14,031 bases of DNA from the NCBI GenBank assembly GCA_902783085.1, contig CACZPT010000105.1:1-14031 (forward strand), given 5' to 3'. The position numbers and the translations under genes are program-made. The notes beneath the pieces were generated by a model, which was not told the DNA's origin, did not search any database, and was given only the letters and a program-made list of their open reading frames with translations. This document shows positions 1-6,152 of the stretch, in pieces. Source of the DNA: an uncultured Methanobrevibacter sp. GTDB lineage: Archaea > Methanobacteriota > Methanobacteria > Methanobacteriales > Methanobacteriaceae. Every line of letters starts with the position of its first letter. Within the stretch, counting starts at the first letter, position 1.

Positions 1-26
1 AATAATTATATTTATTAGGTGAAATA

Positions 27-311
27 ATGGCAATTTCTCAAGGAAAATCAACTAGGAGTCCAAGTGGTGCAAGAAACGTTGCAAACCATGGAAAAAGGAA
101 ATCAGAATTAGGAAGAGATCCTGCTGAAACTAGAGTAGATGACAAAAACTTAAGAAAAATCCGTACTCGTGGCAGAAATGAAAAACTCAGATTAGCAGCA
201 GCTAATAAAATTAATTTAACTTTGTCATTGTATTATTTTATATCATATTATTATTTAAAGTTCTTTAAAGAGCATTTAAAAGTATTTGAAACTTGTGCAA
301 TTCATCCATGA
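27..311 (+). pseudogene. Truncated ribosomal protein S8e gene (5' part only)
   Basis: The first 65 codons encode a clear archaeal small-subunit protein S8e N-terminus: the family hallmarks MAISQGKSTR, PSGARNVAN, ELGRDPAETRVDD and KIRTRG are all present in order. Family members run to roughly 125 residues and end in a conserved block (NPNYxRRNIITKGAIVET...SRPGQ). Here homology stops after Thr65, near position 221. The frame then continues for 29 unrelated Tyr/Phe-rich residues to a TGA at 309-311, and none of the three forward frames downstream picks up the missing half. A good Shine-Dalgarno (AGGTGA, 17-22) sits four bases before the ATG, so the 5' end looks native. S8e is an essential ribosome-assembly protein, so I infer that a full-length copy lies elsewhere and this is a duplicated or rearranged fragment. 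A mis-assembly is also possible. Confidence is high for the S8e identity and moderate for non-function. Confidence 0.85.
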
Positions 312-438
312 CTTATAGAAGTCATGGTATTTACACCATTTAGATAAATTAGTAATCGCTGTCAATAAGCCTCTTTTCAATAAATTGTTGGACAAGAAAA
401 ATAACAATTCATATAATGAGAGCAAAAAAGAGCCTTAA
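276..438. other. Unresolved open frames in the region downstream of the S8e fragment
   Basis: The stretch between the S8e fragment and the next gene holds no gene I recognise. Two frames stay open here without a convincing start. On the plus strand, 280-438 reads through 52 codons with one interrupting TAG at 316-318 and ends in a charged tail (NESKKEP) before TAA. On the minus strand, 434-276 is open for about 52 codons and ends SFKYF before TAA. Neither has an ATG with a ribosome binding site at its head. They may be remnants of a decayed insertion that broke the S8e gene, or chance. From 439 to 552 the DNA is very AT-rich and I see only a possible hairpin. Confidence 0.25.
306..327. repeat. 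Perfect 9-bp inverted repeat (hairpin) at the end of the S8e fragment
   Basis: CCATGACTT at 306-314 is the exact reverse complement of AAGTCATGG at 319-327, with a 4-base loop (ATAG). The left arm contains the stop codon of the truncated S8e frame. No T-run follows directly, so it is a weak candidate for a terminator. It could equally be a remnant of an inserted element. Confidence 0.5.
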
Positions 439-441
439 TGA

Positions 442-473
442 ATAATGATAATAAAATATTACTTTATCATTAT
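442..473. repeat. AT-rich 10-bp inverted repeat
   Basis: ATAATGATAA (442-451) pairs with TTATCATTAT (464-473) around a 12-base loop. It begins four bases after the TAA at 436-438 that closes the plus-strand frame remnant, so it could be that remnant's terminator. The arms contain almost no G or C, so chance is a real possibility. Confidence 0.3.
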
Positions 474-552
474 ATATAAACTTTATTTTTTTAAGCTATT
501 TTTGACATATTTAAAAAAGATAAAAATTTTTAATAAAAAAGCAAATATTCAA

Positions 553-750
553 CTATGAATTATCCTTATTTTTAGTGAGAATTTCATCAACAATCATGTC
601 AAAATCGTTTTCAGATAAATCCCCGTCACCACTTGCTTTTAAAATTTTTTCAATATCTTCATCAGTGATTTTATCGCCTAAAACATCTTTAAGTAATTTA
701 ACTAAATCATCATCCTCTATATAATATTCAACATCATCCATACATAACAC
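553..750 (-). CDS. Small acidic protein with one degenerate EF-hand
   Basis: This is a 62-65 residue, strongly acidic, helix-rich protein with no signal peptide or membrane segment. Residues 30-58 read as helix-loop-helix. The 12-residue loop K38-D49 (KASGDGDLSEND) keeps the EF-hand features Asp at 5, Gly at 6, Leu at 8 and an acidic residue (Asp) at 12, but has Lys and Ser in place of Asp at 1 and 3, so calcium binding is doubtful. Start: GTG at 750 overlaps the last base of the glycosyltransferase TAG, with GGA three bases upstream. ATG at 741 would give 62 residues, with the same GGA about 12 bases away. Either way it is the last gene of the unit with the glycosyltransferase, probably coupled to it. 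I do not recognise a named family. Possible roles include a regulator or small partner of the neighbouring enzyme, but this is only inferred from position. Confidence 0.7.
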   Translation of the reverse strand: MLCMDDVEYYIEDDDLVKLLKDVLGDKITDEDIEKILKASGDGDLSENDFDMIVDEILTKNKDNS

Positions 751-1679
751 TAATCCTTTTCTTTTAGAATATTGAGTAACATTAAATGATGTTCTAGATT
801 ATCTCTATGTTGTTTTTTAAGAACATGTAAAATAGCACCTACAAAGAATGTCAAAGTTGCAATAATAACTACTGTTGAAATAACAATTAATGTAGGTATT
901 TTTAAAACATAACCTGAACTAAAATACATGAATAAAATTGGGAAGAAGTGAATTCCCGCAATTATCAAAAGTATAATTGATATTGAAGTAAAAAACAAGA
1001 ATGGTCTTTCATCACGTATTAAAGAAAAAATCATTCTGAGTACTTTAAAGCCATCTTTATAGGTGTTTAATTTTGATTCACTTCCTTCAACACGATCACG
1101 ATATTCAATTTGTATTTCTTCAATTTTAAAATTATTCATTAGTGCAAAAACACTCATTTCAGTTTCAATTTCAAATTCCTTTGATGAAATTGGAAATGAT
1201 TTAACAAAATCGTAGTTAAATCCCCTCATTCCAGTCATGATGTCTTTTAAATCACTTTTAAAGAATGAATTAATGAATTTTCTAACTAATTTATTCCCAG
1301 TATTATGAAACAAACGGTCATTTTCTTCAAAATAAGTAGATGAAAGCCTATCCCCAATAACCATATCTGCTTTTTTAGATAAAATCAATTCCTCGATTTT
1401 TAAAGCATCACTGGCAGGATAGGTATCATCACCATCAACCATAATGTAACAATCAGCATCAATGTCCCTAAACATTGATTTAACCACATTCCCTTTCCCT
1501 TGTTTGTATTCATATCGAACTATTGCCCCAGCATTTTTTGCTATTTTATCAGTATTATCTGATGAATTATTATCATAAACATAAATATCTGCATGAGGCA
1601 TTACTTTTTTAAAATCTTCAACAACTTTTTTAATAGTTTTAGACTCATTATAACAAGGAATTAAAATTACAGTTTTCAT
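750..1679 (-). CDS. GT2 family glycosyltransferase, polyprenyl-phosphate glycosyltransferase type, membrane-anchored
   Basis: This is a 309-residue GT-A fold enzyme of the dolichol-phosphate mannose/glucose synthase-like group, expected to move a sugar from a nucleotide sugar to a lipid phosphate or other acceptor at the inner face of the membrane. Seen in order: PCYNES at 8-13 in the first strand, VYDNNSSD at 34-41, the metal/nucleotide-binding DGDD at 82-85 followed by TYP, FEIETEM at 169-175, and R-x-x-GSxSKLN around 196-205. Two hydrophobic segments (about 228-251 and 262-286) follow, then a basic C-terminal tail. I chose ATG at 1679 because the protein family begins there (MKTVILIPCYNE). 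The frame stays open for 29 more codons upstream, but that extension overlaps the preceding gene and has no family features. The Shine-Dalgarno is weak. Donor and acceptor cannot be told from sequence. Cell-surface or pseudomurein/glycoprotein glycan synthesis is the likely setting. Confidence 0.9.
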   Translation of the reverse strand: MKTVILIPCYNESKTIKKVVEDFKKVMPHADIYVYDNNSSDNTDKIAKNAGAIVRYEYKQGKGNVVKSMFRDIDADCYIMVDGDDTYPASDALKIEELILSKKADMVIGDRLSSTYFEENDRLFHNTGNKLVRKFINSFFKSDLKDIMTGMRGFNYDFVKSFPISSKEFEIETEMSVFALMNNFKIEEIQIEYRDRVEGSESKLNTYKDGFKVLRMIFSLIRDERPFLFFTSISIILLIIAGIHFFPILFMYFSSGYVLKIPTLIVISTVVIIATLTFFVGAILHVLKKQHRDNLEHHLMLLNILKEKD

Positions 1680-1714
1680 AATTACACTATTAGTATATAT
1701 GAAATTTAAAATAT

Positions 1715-1744
1715 TTAAAATATGGAGATTAAACCATATTTTAA
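1715..1744 (-). promoter_or_regulatory. 11-bp hairpin spanning the stop codon upstream of the glycosyltransferase
   Basis: TTAAAATATGG (1715-1725) is the exact reverse complement of CCATATTTTAA (1734-1744), with an 8-base loop. On the minus strand it begins at the stop codon of the 114-aa gene and lies 36 bases before the glycosyltransferase ATG, followed by an AT-rich tract. It may be an intrinsic terminator or attenuator, a processing site, or an operator for a glycosyltransferase promoter (a TATA-like run lies at 1693-1711). The sequence alone does not decide. Confidence 0.45.
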
Positions 1745-2085
1745 TATACACCATTCCAAATTTCATTTAGCTTAAAAGAATAATTATTTCTAAATTGGGA
1801 GCTAAAAATCATTTGAGTTGACAAAAACACATCAAAATAAATTTTTAAATCATCACAACAAATAGCTATACGAACATTTGGATTTTTTAGTGCTTCTTTT
1901 GTAAAACCTAAAGTTTTAGATGCATGATTGATTTGAAAAGATATAGGTATGTTATTTTCATCTGTGCTCAAAAATATTTCATCACCTATTTCATAATCTG
2001 CAATACATCCATTTTTACCAAAAATTTTACCTGACAAAGTGTCATTTTTTTCATTGTAACTTGACATTAATTTTTTATTTTCCAT
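1741..2085 (-). CDS. Hypothetical protein, 114 aa, beta-rich
   Basis: I do not recognise this family with confidence. The start is ATG at 2085: GAGGT at about 2094-2098 is a well-spaced Shine-Dalgarno eight bases upstream. A possible TTG start at 2100 would lie on top of that site and is rejected. The protein has no signal peptide or long hydrophobic helix and is soluble. Residues after about 10 (NEKNDTLSGKIFG...IADYEIGDEIFLSTDENN) look like alternating short beta strands with turns, and the C-terminal half has two Cys in a row (ICCDD). The pattern vaguely recalls DUF2283-like small proteins, which I cannot confirm. It is the first gene of the minus-strand group at the left end; a hairpin separates it from the glycosyltransferase. 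A TATA-like stretch at 2117-2130 could be its promoter. Confidence 0.7.
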   Translation of the reverse strand: MENKKLMSSYNEKNDTLSGKIFGKNGCIADYEIGDEIFLSTDENNIPISFQINHASKTLGFTKEALKNPNVRIAICCDDLKIYFDVFLSTQMIFSSQFRNNYSFKLNEIWNGVY

Positions 2086-2211
2086 TATATCAAACCTCAA
2101 TTAGTATTTAGCTAAAATAAATATTTAATAATGGTGTAAGAGCATTTAATAAGTATTTATTGATATTTAGACATAAATAAGTTAATATTGATAAAATAAA
2201 ATTTACATAAG

Positions 2212-2219
2212 TATATAAA
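2212..2219 (+). promoter_or_regulatory. TATA box of polB2 in the divergent 2086-2256 gap
   Basis: TATATAAA lies about 41 bases before the GTG start of polB2. Transcription starting about 25 bases downstream would leave a leader of roughly 16 bases that contains the GGTG Shine-Dalgarno at 2248-2251. On the opposite strand TTAAATATTTAT (2117-2130) is a candidate TATA box for the gene ending at 1741. Nothing else was recognised in this gap. Confidence 0.55.
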
Positions 2220-2256
2220 ATTGCATTGAAATATATAATAACCAGTTGGTGTAATT

Positions 2257-2940
2257 GTGATTAAAGAAACCCAAGAGCAATTAGATTTAGAAAAAGAAAT
2301 TAAATCACAGGCTCAAAATTTTATAAATGACCTTAATGCAACCCTACCCGAAAGTATGGAACTTGAATATGAAGGTTTTTACAGAAGAGGCTTTTTTGTA
2401 AGTAAAAAAAGATATGCTGTTATTGAAGATGGAGAGATAATAGCTAAAGGTCTGGAATTAGTTAGAAGAGATTGGGCACAAATTGTTAAAAAAACTCAAG
2501 AAGCCGTACTGATGGCTATTTTAAAAGAAGGAGATTCAAAAAAAGCCATTAAAGAAGTTAAAAAAGTATTGAAACGAATTAGAAATGGAGACATTGAGCC
2601 TAAAGAGCTTATAATCCACACACAAATTACAAAACCATTAAGTGAATATAAACAAATCGGACCCCATGTAATTGCCGCACAAATTATAGAAGAACACGGT
2701 ATAAAAGTAAGCCGTGGCACAATAATCCAATATATAATCAAAAGAGGAAAAGGATCAATTAGTCAAAGAGCTGTGCCTTACGAATATAGTGAAGGCATAG
2801 ACTATGATAAAGAATATTACATTAATAATCAGATAATTCCAGCAGTTGGAAGAATAATGGAACCCTTAGGTTATTCAAATCAAGACTTAAAAGATATGGC
2901 CAAAGGTGAAGTTCAACAAAGCCTGGATGCTTTCTTTTAA
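2257..2940 (+). CDS. polB2: DNA polymerase family B, detached C-terminal subunit (split PolB, PolB2)
   Basis: These 227 residues match only the end of a full archaeal family-B replicative polymerase (about 780 residues): the segment after the YxDTD catalytic motif. Seen: LEYEGFYRRGFFV at 36-48, region V KKRYAV at 50-55, GLELVRRDW at 65-73, then the thumb with EYKQIGPHV at 130-138, RGTIIQYIIKRG at 153-164 and EYYINNQIIPAV at 186-197. The last eight residues, QQSLDAFF, form a perfect QxxLxxFF PCNA-binding motif. Methanobacteriales are known to make PolB as two polypeptides (Methanothermobacter MTH1208 plus MTH208), so this is not a truncation: the large half, with exonuclease and palm motifs, should be encoded elsewhere. 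The start is GTG at 2257, five bases after GGTG (2248-2251). It has its own promoter, and its stop abuts the stop of the convergent HAD gene with no gap. Confidence 0.95.
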   Translation: MIKETQEQLDLEKEIKSQAQNFINDLNATLPESMELEYEGFYRRGFFVSKKRYAVIEDGEIIAKGLELVRRDWAQIVKKTQEAVLMAILKEGDSKKAIKEVKKVLKRIRNGDIEPKELIIHTQITKPLSEYKQIGPHVIAAQIIEEHGIKVSRGTIIQYIIKRGKGSISQRAVPYEYSEGIDYDKEYYINNQIIPAVGRIMEPLGYSNQDLKDMAKGEVQQSLDAFF

Positions 2941-3636
2941 CTATAAAATTGTATTAACATCACCAATTTTATCAACAATAGTAATATCTAATTGTTCTTG
3001 ACGAATAAAATCCCTATCATCTTCTGTAACATTGGAATTAACTAAAACTGCACTCATACCTGCATTAACTGCACCTAATGCATCTTCTCTGAATTTATTT
3101 CCAACCATAACTGATTTTTCAGGAACACCATTCATTTTTCTAAGTGCAACATCAAAAATTAACTTATCTGGTTTTTTACGGCCAACTTCTTCTGAAGTGA
3201 TAACTTCATCAAAAAAGGAATTAATATTAAGCCTAACTAATTTTTCCCATTGTTTAATAGTAATACCATTAGATATAACTGCTAAACGATACCCCTGGCT
3301 TTTAAGATAGATTAATGTATCAAGAGTATCTGCAAATGGTCTTAAAAGTGCCATTTTAACATTATGATAAGTAACCATGCCCAATGCAATAAGCATAGGA
3401 TCTTCATGATCTAAAACAACTTGAGTTAACACATTAAAATGTTTACCATAATTTGATCCTTTTTCACGAATAATAGTTTTTAAAACACCATATGCCTCAT
3501 CTTTATCTAAAGGAAGGCCATTATCAACCATTAATTCAATTGCAGCTTTTCTTGCAGTTTGAGCGAATGTTGATGTATCAAGTAATGTGTCGTCTACATC
3601 AAAAAATACAACTCTATCATCTTCAGTATTTCTCAT
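2941..3636 (-). CDS. HAD superfamily hydrolase, subfamily IA phosphatase
   Basis: This 231-residue soluble haloacid-dehalogenase-fold enzyme is expected to be a magnesium-dependent phosphatase acting on a small phosphorylated metabolite. Motif I is FFDVDDT at 11-17 (nucleophile Asp13, acid Asp15), followed by a helical cap (about 20-95). Motif II is SNG at 122-124 and motif III is GRKKP at 152-156 with the catalytic Lys. Motif IV is VGNKFREDALGA at 178-189, where the first acidic position is Asn180 rather than the usual Asp and Asp185 remains. It is closest in layout to the TIGR02253-type archaeal HAD proteins. The ATG at 3636 has an excellent GGAGGT five bases upstream. Only 12 bases separate it from the exonuclease gene upstream, so it is the last gene of a pheS-xthA-HAD unit. 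The substrate is unknown; a nucleotide-cleaning role would suit the repair neighbours but is only inference. Confidence 0.9.
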   Translation of the reverse strand: MRNTEDDRVVFFDVDDTLLDTSTFAQTARKAAIELMVDNGLPLDKDEAYGVLKTIIREKGSNYGKHFNVLTQVVLDHEDPMLIALGMVTYHNVKMALLRPFADTLDTLIYLKSQGYRLAVISNGITIKQWEKLVRLNINSFFDEVITSEEVGRKKPDKLIFDVALRKMNGVPEKSVMVGNKFREDALGAVNAGMSAVLVNSNVTEDDRDFIRQEQLDITIVDKIGDVNTIL

Positions 3637-3648
3637 AGAAAACCTCCA

Positions 3649-4425
3649 CTATTTAAATTCTAATTCTAAAGTAACTGGACAATGATCTGAACCATAAATA
3701 TCACTTAGGATTTCAGCAGATTTAACATTATCCACTAATTCTTCATTAACATAATAATAATCAAGTCTCCAACCTGCATTACGTTCTCTTGCACGAGTCC
3801 TATAACTCCACCAAGTAAAATTATCCCCACCTTCATCAAATAAACGAAATGTATCAACAAAACCTGATTCTTCAAGTTCATCTAACCAGGCACGTTCTTC
3901 TGGAAGATAACCTGATTTTCCTTCACAATTCTTAGGATTATATACATCAATCGGATTGTGAGCAATATTATAATCTCCAGTGATTACAATATTTTTGCCT
4001 TCATTTTTAAGCTCAACTAACTGTTTAAGTAGTGCATCACAGAAAGCTATTTTAAAATCAAGTCTTTTTGCATTCATACCGCTATTAGGGAAATAAATAT
4101 TAAATAAAATGAAATTAGGATATTCGATTTTTAAAACTCTTCCTTCACTGTCAAGCTCATCAATACCCAAACCCAAATTAACATTAAGCGGTTCGATTTT
4201 GGAAAAAGTTCCAACACCACTATATCCTTTTTTTAAAGCTTCATTAAAATGTGAACAGTAGCCTTCAACATCAATTAATTTCTTAGGAATTTTATCAGCA
4301 CTAGCCCTTACTTCTTGAAAGTTGATAATGTCTGCATCAGTAGTACTAAACCAATCCCAAAATTCATCTTTTTTACAAACAGCTCTAATTCCATTAACAT
4401 TCCAAGAAACTAGCTTAATATTCAT
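3649..4425 (-). CDS. xthA: Exonuclease III family AP endonuclease, Mth212-type DNA uridine endonuclease
   Basis: This 258-residue enzyme of the EEP/ExoIII fold cleaves DNA 5' of abasic sites and trims 3' ends. The catalytic set is complete: Asn9/Asn11 (SWNVNGIR), Glu38 (QEVR), Tyr111, Asp151 and Asn153 (GDYN), Asp222 (RLDYYYV) and His248 (GSDHCP). The Methanothermobacter homologue Mth212 also nicks directly at deoxyuridine and replaces uracil-DNA glycosylase. The residues reported for uridine recognition there (Lys125, Asn153, Ser171, Arg209) are all present here at the same numbers, which strongly suggests the same activity. The start is ATG at 4425, overlapping the TAA of pheS by one base (TAATG), with GGAGTGA seven bases upstream, so translation is probably coupled to pheS. 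The HAD gene follows after 12 bases. Gene symbol follows bacterial xthA usage. Confidence 0.95.
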   Translation of the reverse strand: MNIKLVSWNVNGIRAVCKKDEFWDWFSTTDADIINFQEVRASADKIPKKLIDVEGYCSHFNEALKKGYSGVGTFSKIEPLNVNLGLGIDELDSEGRVLKIEYPNFILFNIYFPNSGMNAKRLDFKIAFCDALLKQLVELKNEGKNIVITGDYNIAHNPIDVYNPKNCEGKSGYLPEERAWLDELEESGFVDTFRLFDEGGDNFTWWSYRTRARERNAGWRLDYYYVNEELVDNVKSAEILSDIYGSDHCPVTLELEFK

Positions 4426-5969
4426 TATAATTTCACTCCATTATCCACCGGTAATTCACGAAGCCATTTAATATCACTTTTATAAAGCATACGAATATCA
4501 GATACGTCATATCTAATCATGGCTAATCTTTCAATACCTAAACCAAATGCAAGTGCTGGTTGGTTAATACCTAACGGTTTTAAAACCTCAGGCCTAAACA
4601 TTCCAGATCCTCCAAGTTCAATCCAACTTTCCTTTTCTTCCAAGTAAACTTCACATTCAGTAGATAAATAAGTATAAGGGAAATAAGCTGGTCTGAATCT
4701 AACTTCAAAACCTAATTTTTTATAGAACTCCTTTAAAGTACCTAATAGATTTTGATAACTGATTTTTTCACCACAAACAAGACCTTCAACTTGGTGAAAT
4801 TCAGGTAAGTGCTTATAGTCAAAAGTTTCTCTTCTAAACACTCGACCAACAGAAAACATTTTAATTGGTGGTTCATTATTAAATAAATGTTTAGTGGATA
4901 TACCTGTAGTATGTGTTCTTAAAACACTTTGGCGTGCAATATCCTCATCCCAATTATATAACCATCCAGTAGAGCCAGTTCCACCACCGTTTTCATGAGT
5001 TTCAGCAGTTAAACTAACAATATCCCCATCAGGTAAATCACAAGTTAGCGGATTTTTAACATAAAATGTATCTTGCATTTCACGAGCAGCATGATCTTGA
5101 GGTTGGAAAAGAGAATCAAAATTCCAAAATGCAGATTCTAAAATATCACCATTATCTTCACTGAATCCCATATTTAAAAATATTTCACGAATTTCATCAA
5201 TGATAATTCTTAAAGGATGCTTTTTACCTGCAAATACTTTAGGAGCTTCAGCATTAATATCATATGGACGGTATTGTAAATCCTTCCAAGTTTCTTCTTT
5301 TAATTGTTGGTGTGTTAATTGAGTAGCTTGTTTTTGAACAGTGAATCCTTCATTTAATATTTTTTTACCTTTATCTAAAATTTTAAAAGAATGTGAGGTA
5401 TTCTTTTTAATGTTTAAAATATTTTTTCTATCACTGAGCTTTTTAAATCCATTTAATAAAGAATCATCTAATTTGTCGATAATAGAGTATGTTTTATTCA
5501 AAAGAGTGTTTAATAACTCTTCATCATCACCTAATTTATCTTTATATTCACTACCTAATTCCGTGATGCTAACAACGCCTTTATCGATTTTAGCCCAATT
5601 TTTACGAACTAACCAACCAATAGCTATGTTTGTTTCTTTTTTATCTAAACCTGCTTCATTAGCTAAATCTTTCATGTTGATTTGCTTTTTATCAGCTAAA
5701 ACCTTTAAGATTTTACGTTCAGGAAGACCTTCATCAGCATAATCTGCACCTGCATCAGTTAAAGAGATAACCTCTTCAACATCTTTATCAACTTCAATAA
5801 TGCCTTTAGATGCAAGTGATCCGGCCGCACTCATAACTGATTTAATATCCATTCCAGTATTTTCAGCAATTTCTTCAGGAGTAGCTTCAGGATTAGATTC
5901 TAATTCTTTTAAGAGTTGTTTTTCATAAATATGTAATTCATTAATGGTTTTTTTAATATCCTCACTCAT
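4425..5969 (-). CDS. pheS: Phenylalanine--tRNA ligase alpha subunit (archaeal type)
   Basis: This 514-residue class II synthetase subunit charges tRNA(Phe) with phenylalanine in an alpha2-beta2 complex. Residues 1-150 form winged-helix-like modules typical of archaeal/eukaryotic PheS (repeats ending near SLASKGIIEV and WLVRKNWAKI). A linker of about 70 residues follows, then the catalytic domain: FNMGF..AFWNFDSLFQPQDHAAR around 264-296, GGGTGSTGW at 328-336, RTHTT at 351-355, motif 2 GRVFRRE at 375-381, the phenylalanine-pocket region GGSGMFRPEVL at 453-463, and motif 3 GLGIERLAM at 476-484. The ATG at 5969 has GGTG five bases upstream. It heads the minus-strand unit with the uridine endonuclease and HAD genes. 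The beta subunit gene pheT is not adjacent, which is common in archaea. It is complete, with no defect seen. Confidence 0.97.
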   Translation of the reverse strand: MSEDIKKTINELHIYEKQLLKELESNPEATPEEIAENTGMDIKSVMSAAGSLASKGIIEVDKDVEEVISLTDAGADYADEGLPERKILKVLADKKQINMKDLANEAGLDKKETNIAIGWLVRKNWAKIDKGVVSITELGSEYKDKLGDDEELLNTLLNKTYSIIDKLDDSLLNGFKKLSDRKNILNIKKNTSHSFKILDKGKKILNEGFTVQKQATQLTHQQLKEETWKDLQYRPYDINAEAPKVFAGKKHPLRIIIDEIREIFLNMGFSEDNGDILESAFWNFDSLFQPQDHAAREMQDTFYVKNPLTCDLPDGDIVSLTAETHENGGGTGSTGWLYNWDEDIARQSVLRTHTTGISTKHLFNNEPPIKMFSVGRVFRRETFDYKHLPEFHQVEGLVCGEKISYQNLLGTLKEFYKKLGFEVRFRPAYFPYTYLSTECEVYLEEKESWIELGGSGMFRPEVLKPLGINQPALAFGLGIERLAMIRYDVSDIRMLYKSDIKWLRELPVDNGVKL

Positions 5970-6024
5970 TTAAACACCATAAATTTATAATCAATAATAT
6001 TATGGTATATGTTTTAAAGTGTTA

Positions 6025-6048
6025 ATAAATATATGCTAAAAATTTAGC
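6025..6048 (-). promoter_or_regulatory. Candidate pheS promoter with inverted repeat at the BRE position
   Basis: On the minus strand, the TATA-like run ATATATTTAT at about 6024-6033 would place the transcription start near 6003, about 34 bases before the pheS ATG. Immediately upstream lies an inverted repeat, GCTAAA (6035-6040) and TTTAGC (6043-6048), spaced by two bases, right where TFB contacts DNA. That is a plausible operator site. The rest of the 5970-6152 gap is AT-rich, with the sequence AAATTGAAT twice (about 6050 and 6091). Confidence 0.35.
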
Positions 6049-6122
6049 AAAATTGAATTAAATTAAAATTTTTAGAAAAATAGAATTTTAAATTGAATAA
6101 GGCAAATTTTGAAAAAATAAAT

Positions 6123-6133
6123 TTTTATATAAA
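6123..6133 (+). promoter_or_regulatory. TATA box for a leaderless MGMT transcript
   Basis: The run TTTATATAAA at 6124-6133 is a textbook archaeal TATA box. Its centre lies about 25 bases before the ATG at 6153, and no Shine-Dalgarno precedes that ATG. The spacing implies transcription starting at or next to the start codon, giving a leaderless mRNA. Confidence 0.5.
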
Positions 6134-6152
6134 AAACCTTAAATTAAATGAT

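Noticed and set aside
573..690. A paired EF-hand in the small acidic protein
   Set aside because: A second possible loop at residues 21-32 lacks the ligand residues and is too close to the first, so only one degenerate EF-hand is supported.
1680..1766. N-terminal extension of the glycosyltransferase by 29 residues
   Set aside because: It overlaps the preceding gene and the hairpin, and the family starts at MKTVILIPCYNE, so the downstream ATG at 1679 is preferred.
2086..2100. TTG start for the 114-aa gene
   Set aside because: The TTG overlaps the GAGGT Shine-Dalgarno of the ATG at 2085.
2257..2940. PolB2 as a truncated pseudogene of DNA polymerase
   Set aside because: It starts precisely at a ribosome binding site with its own promoter, is intact to a C-terminal PIP box, and split PolB is an established feature of Methanobacteriales.
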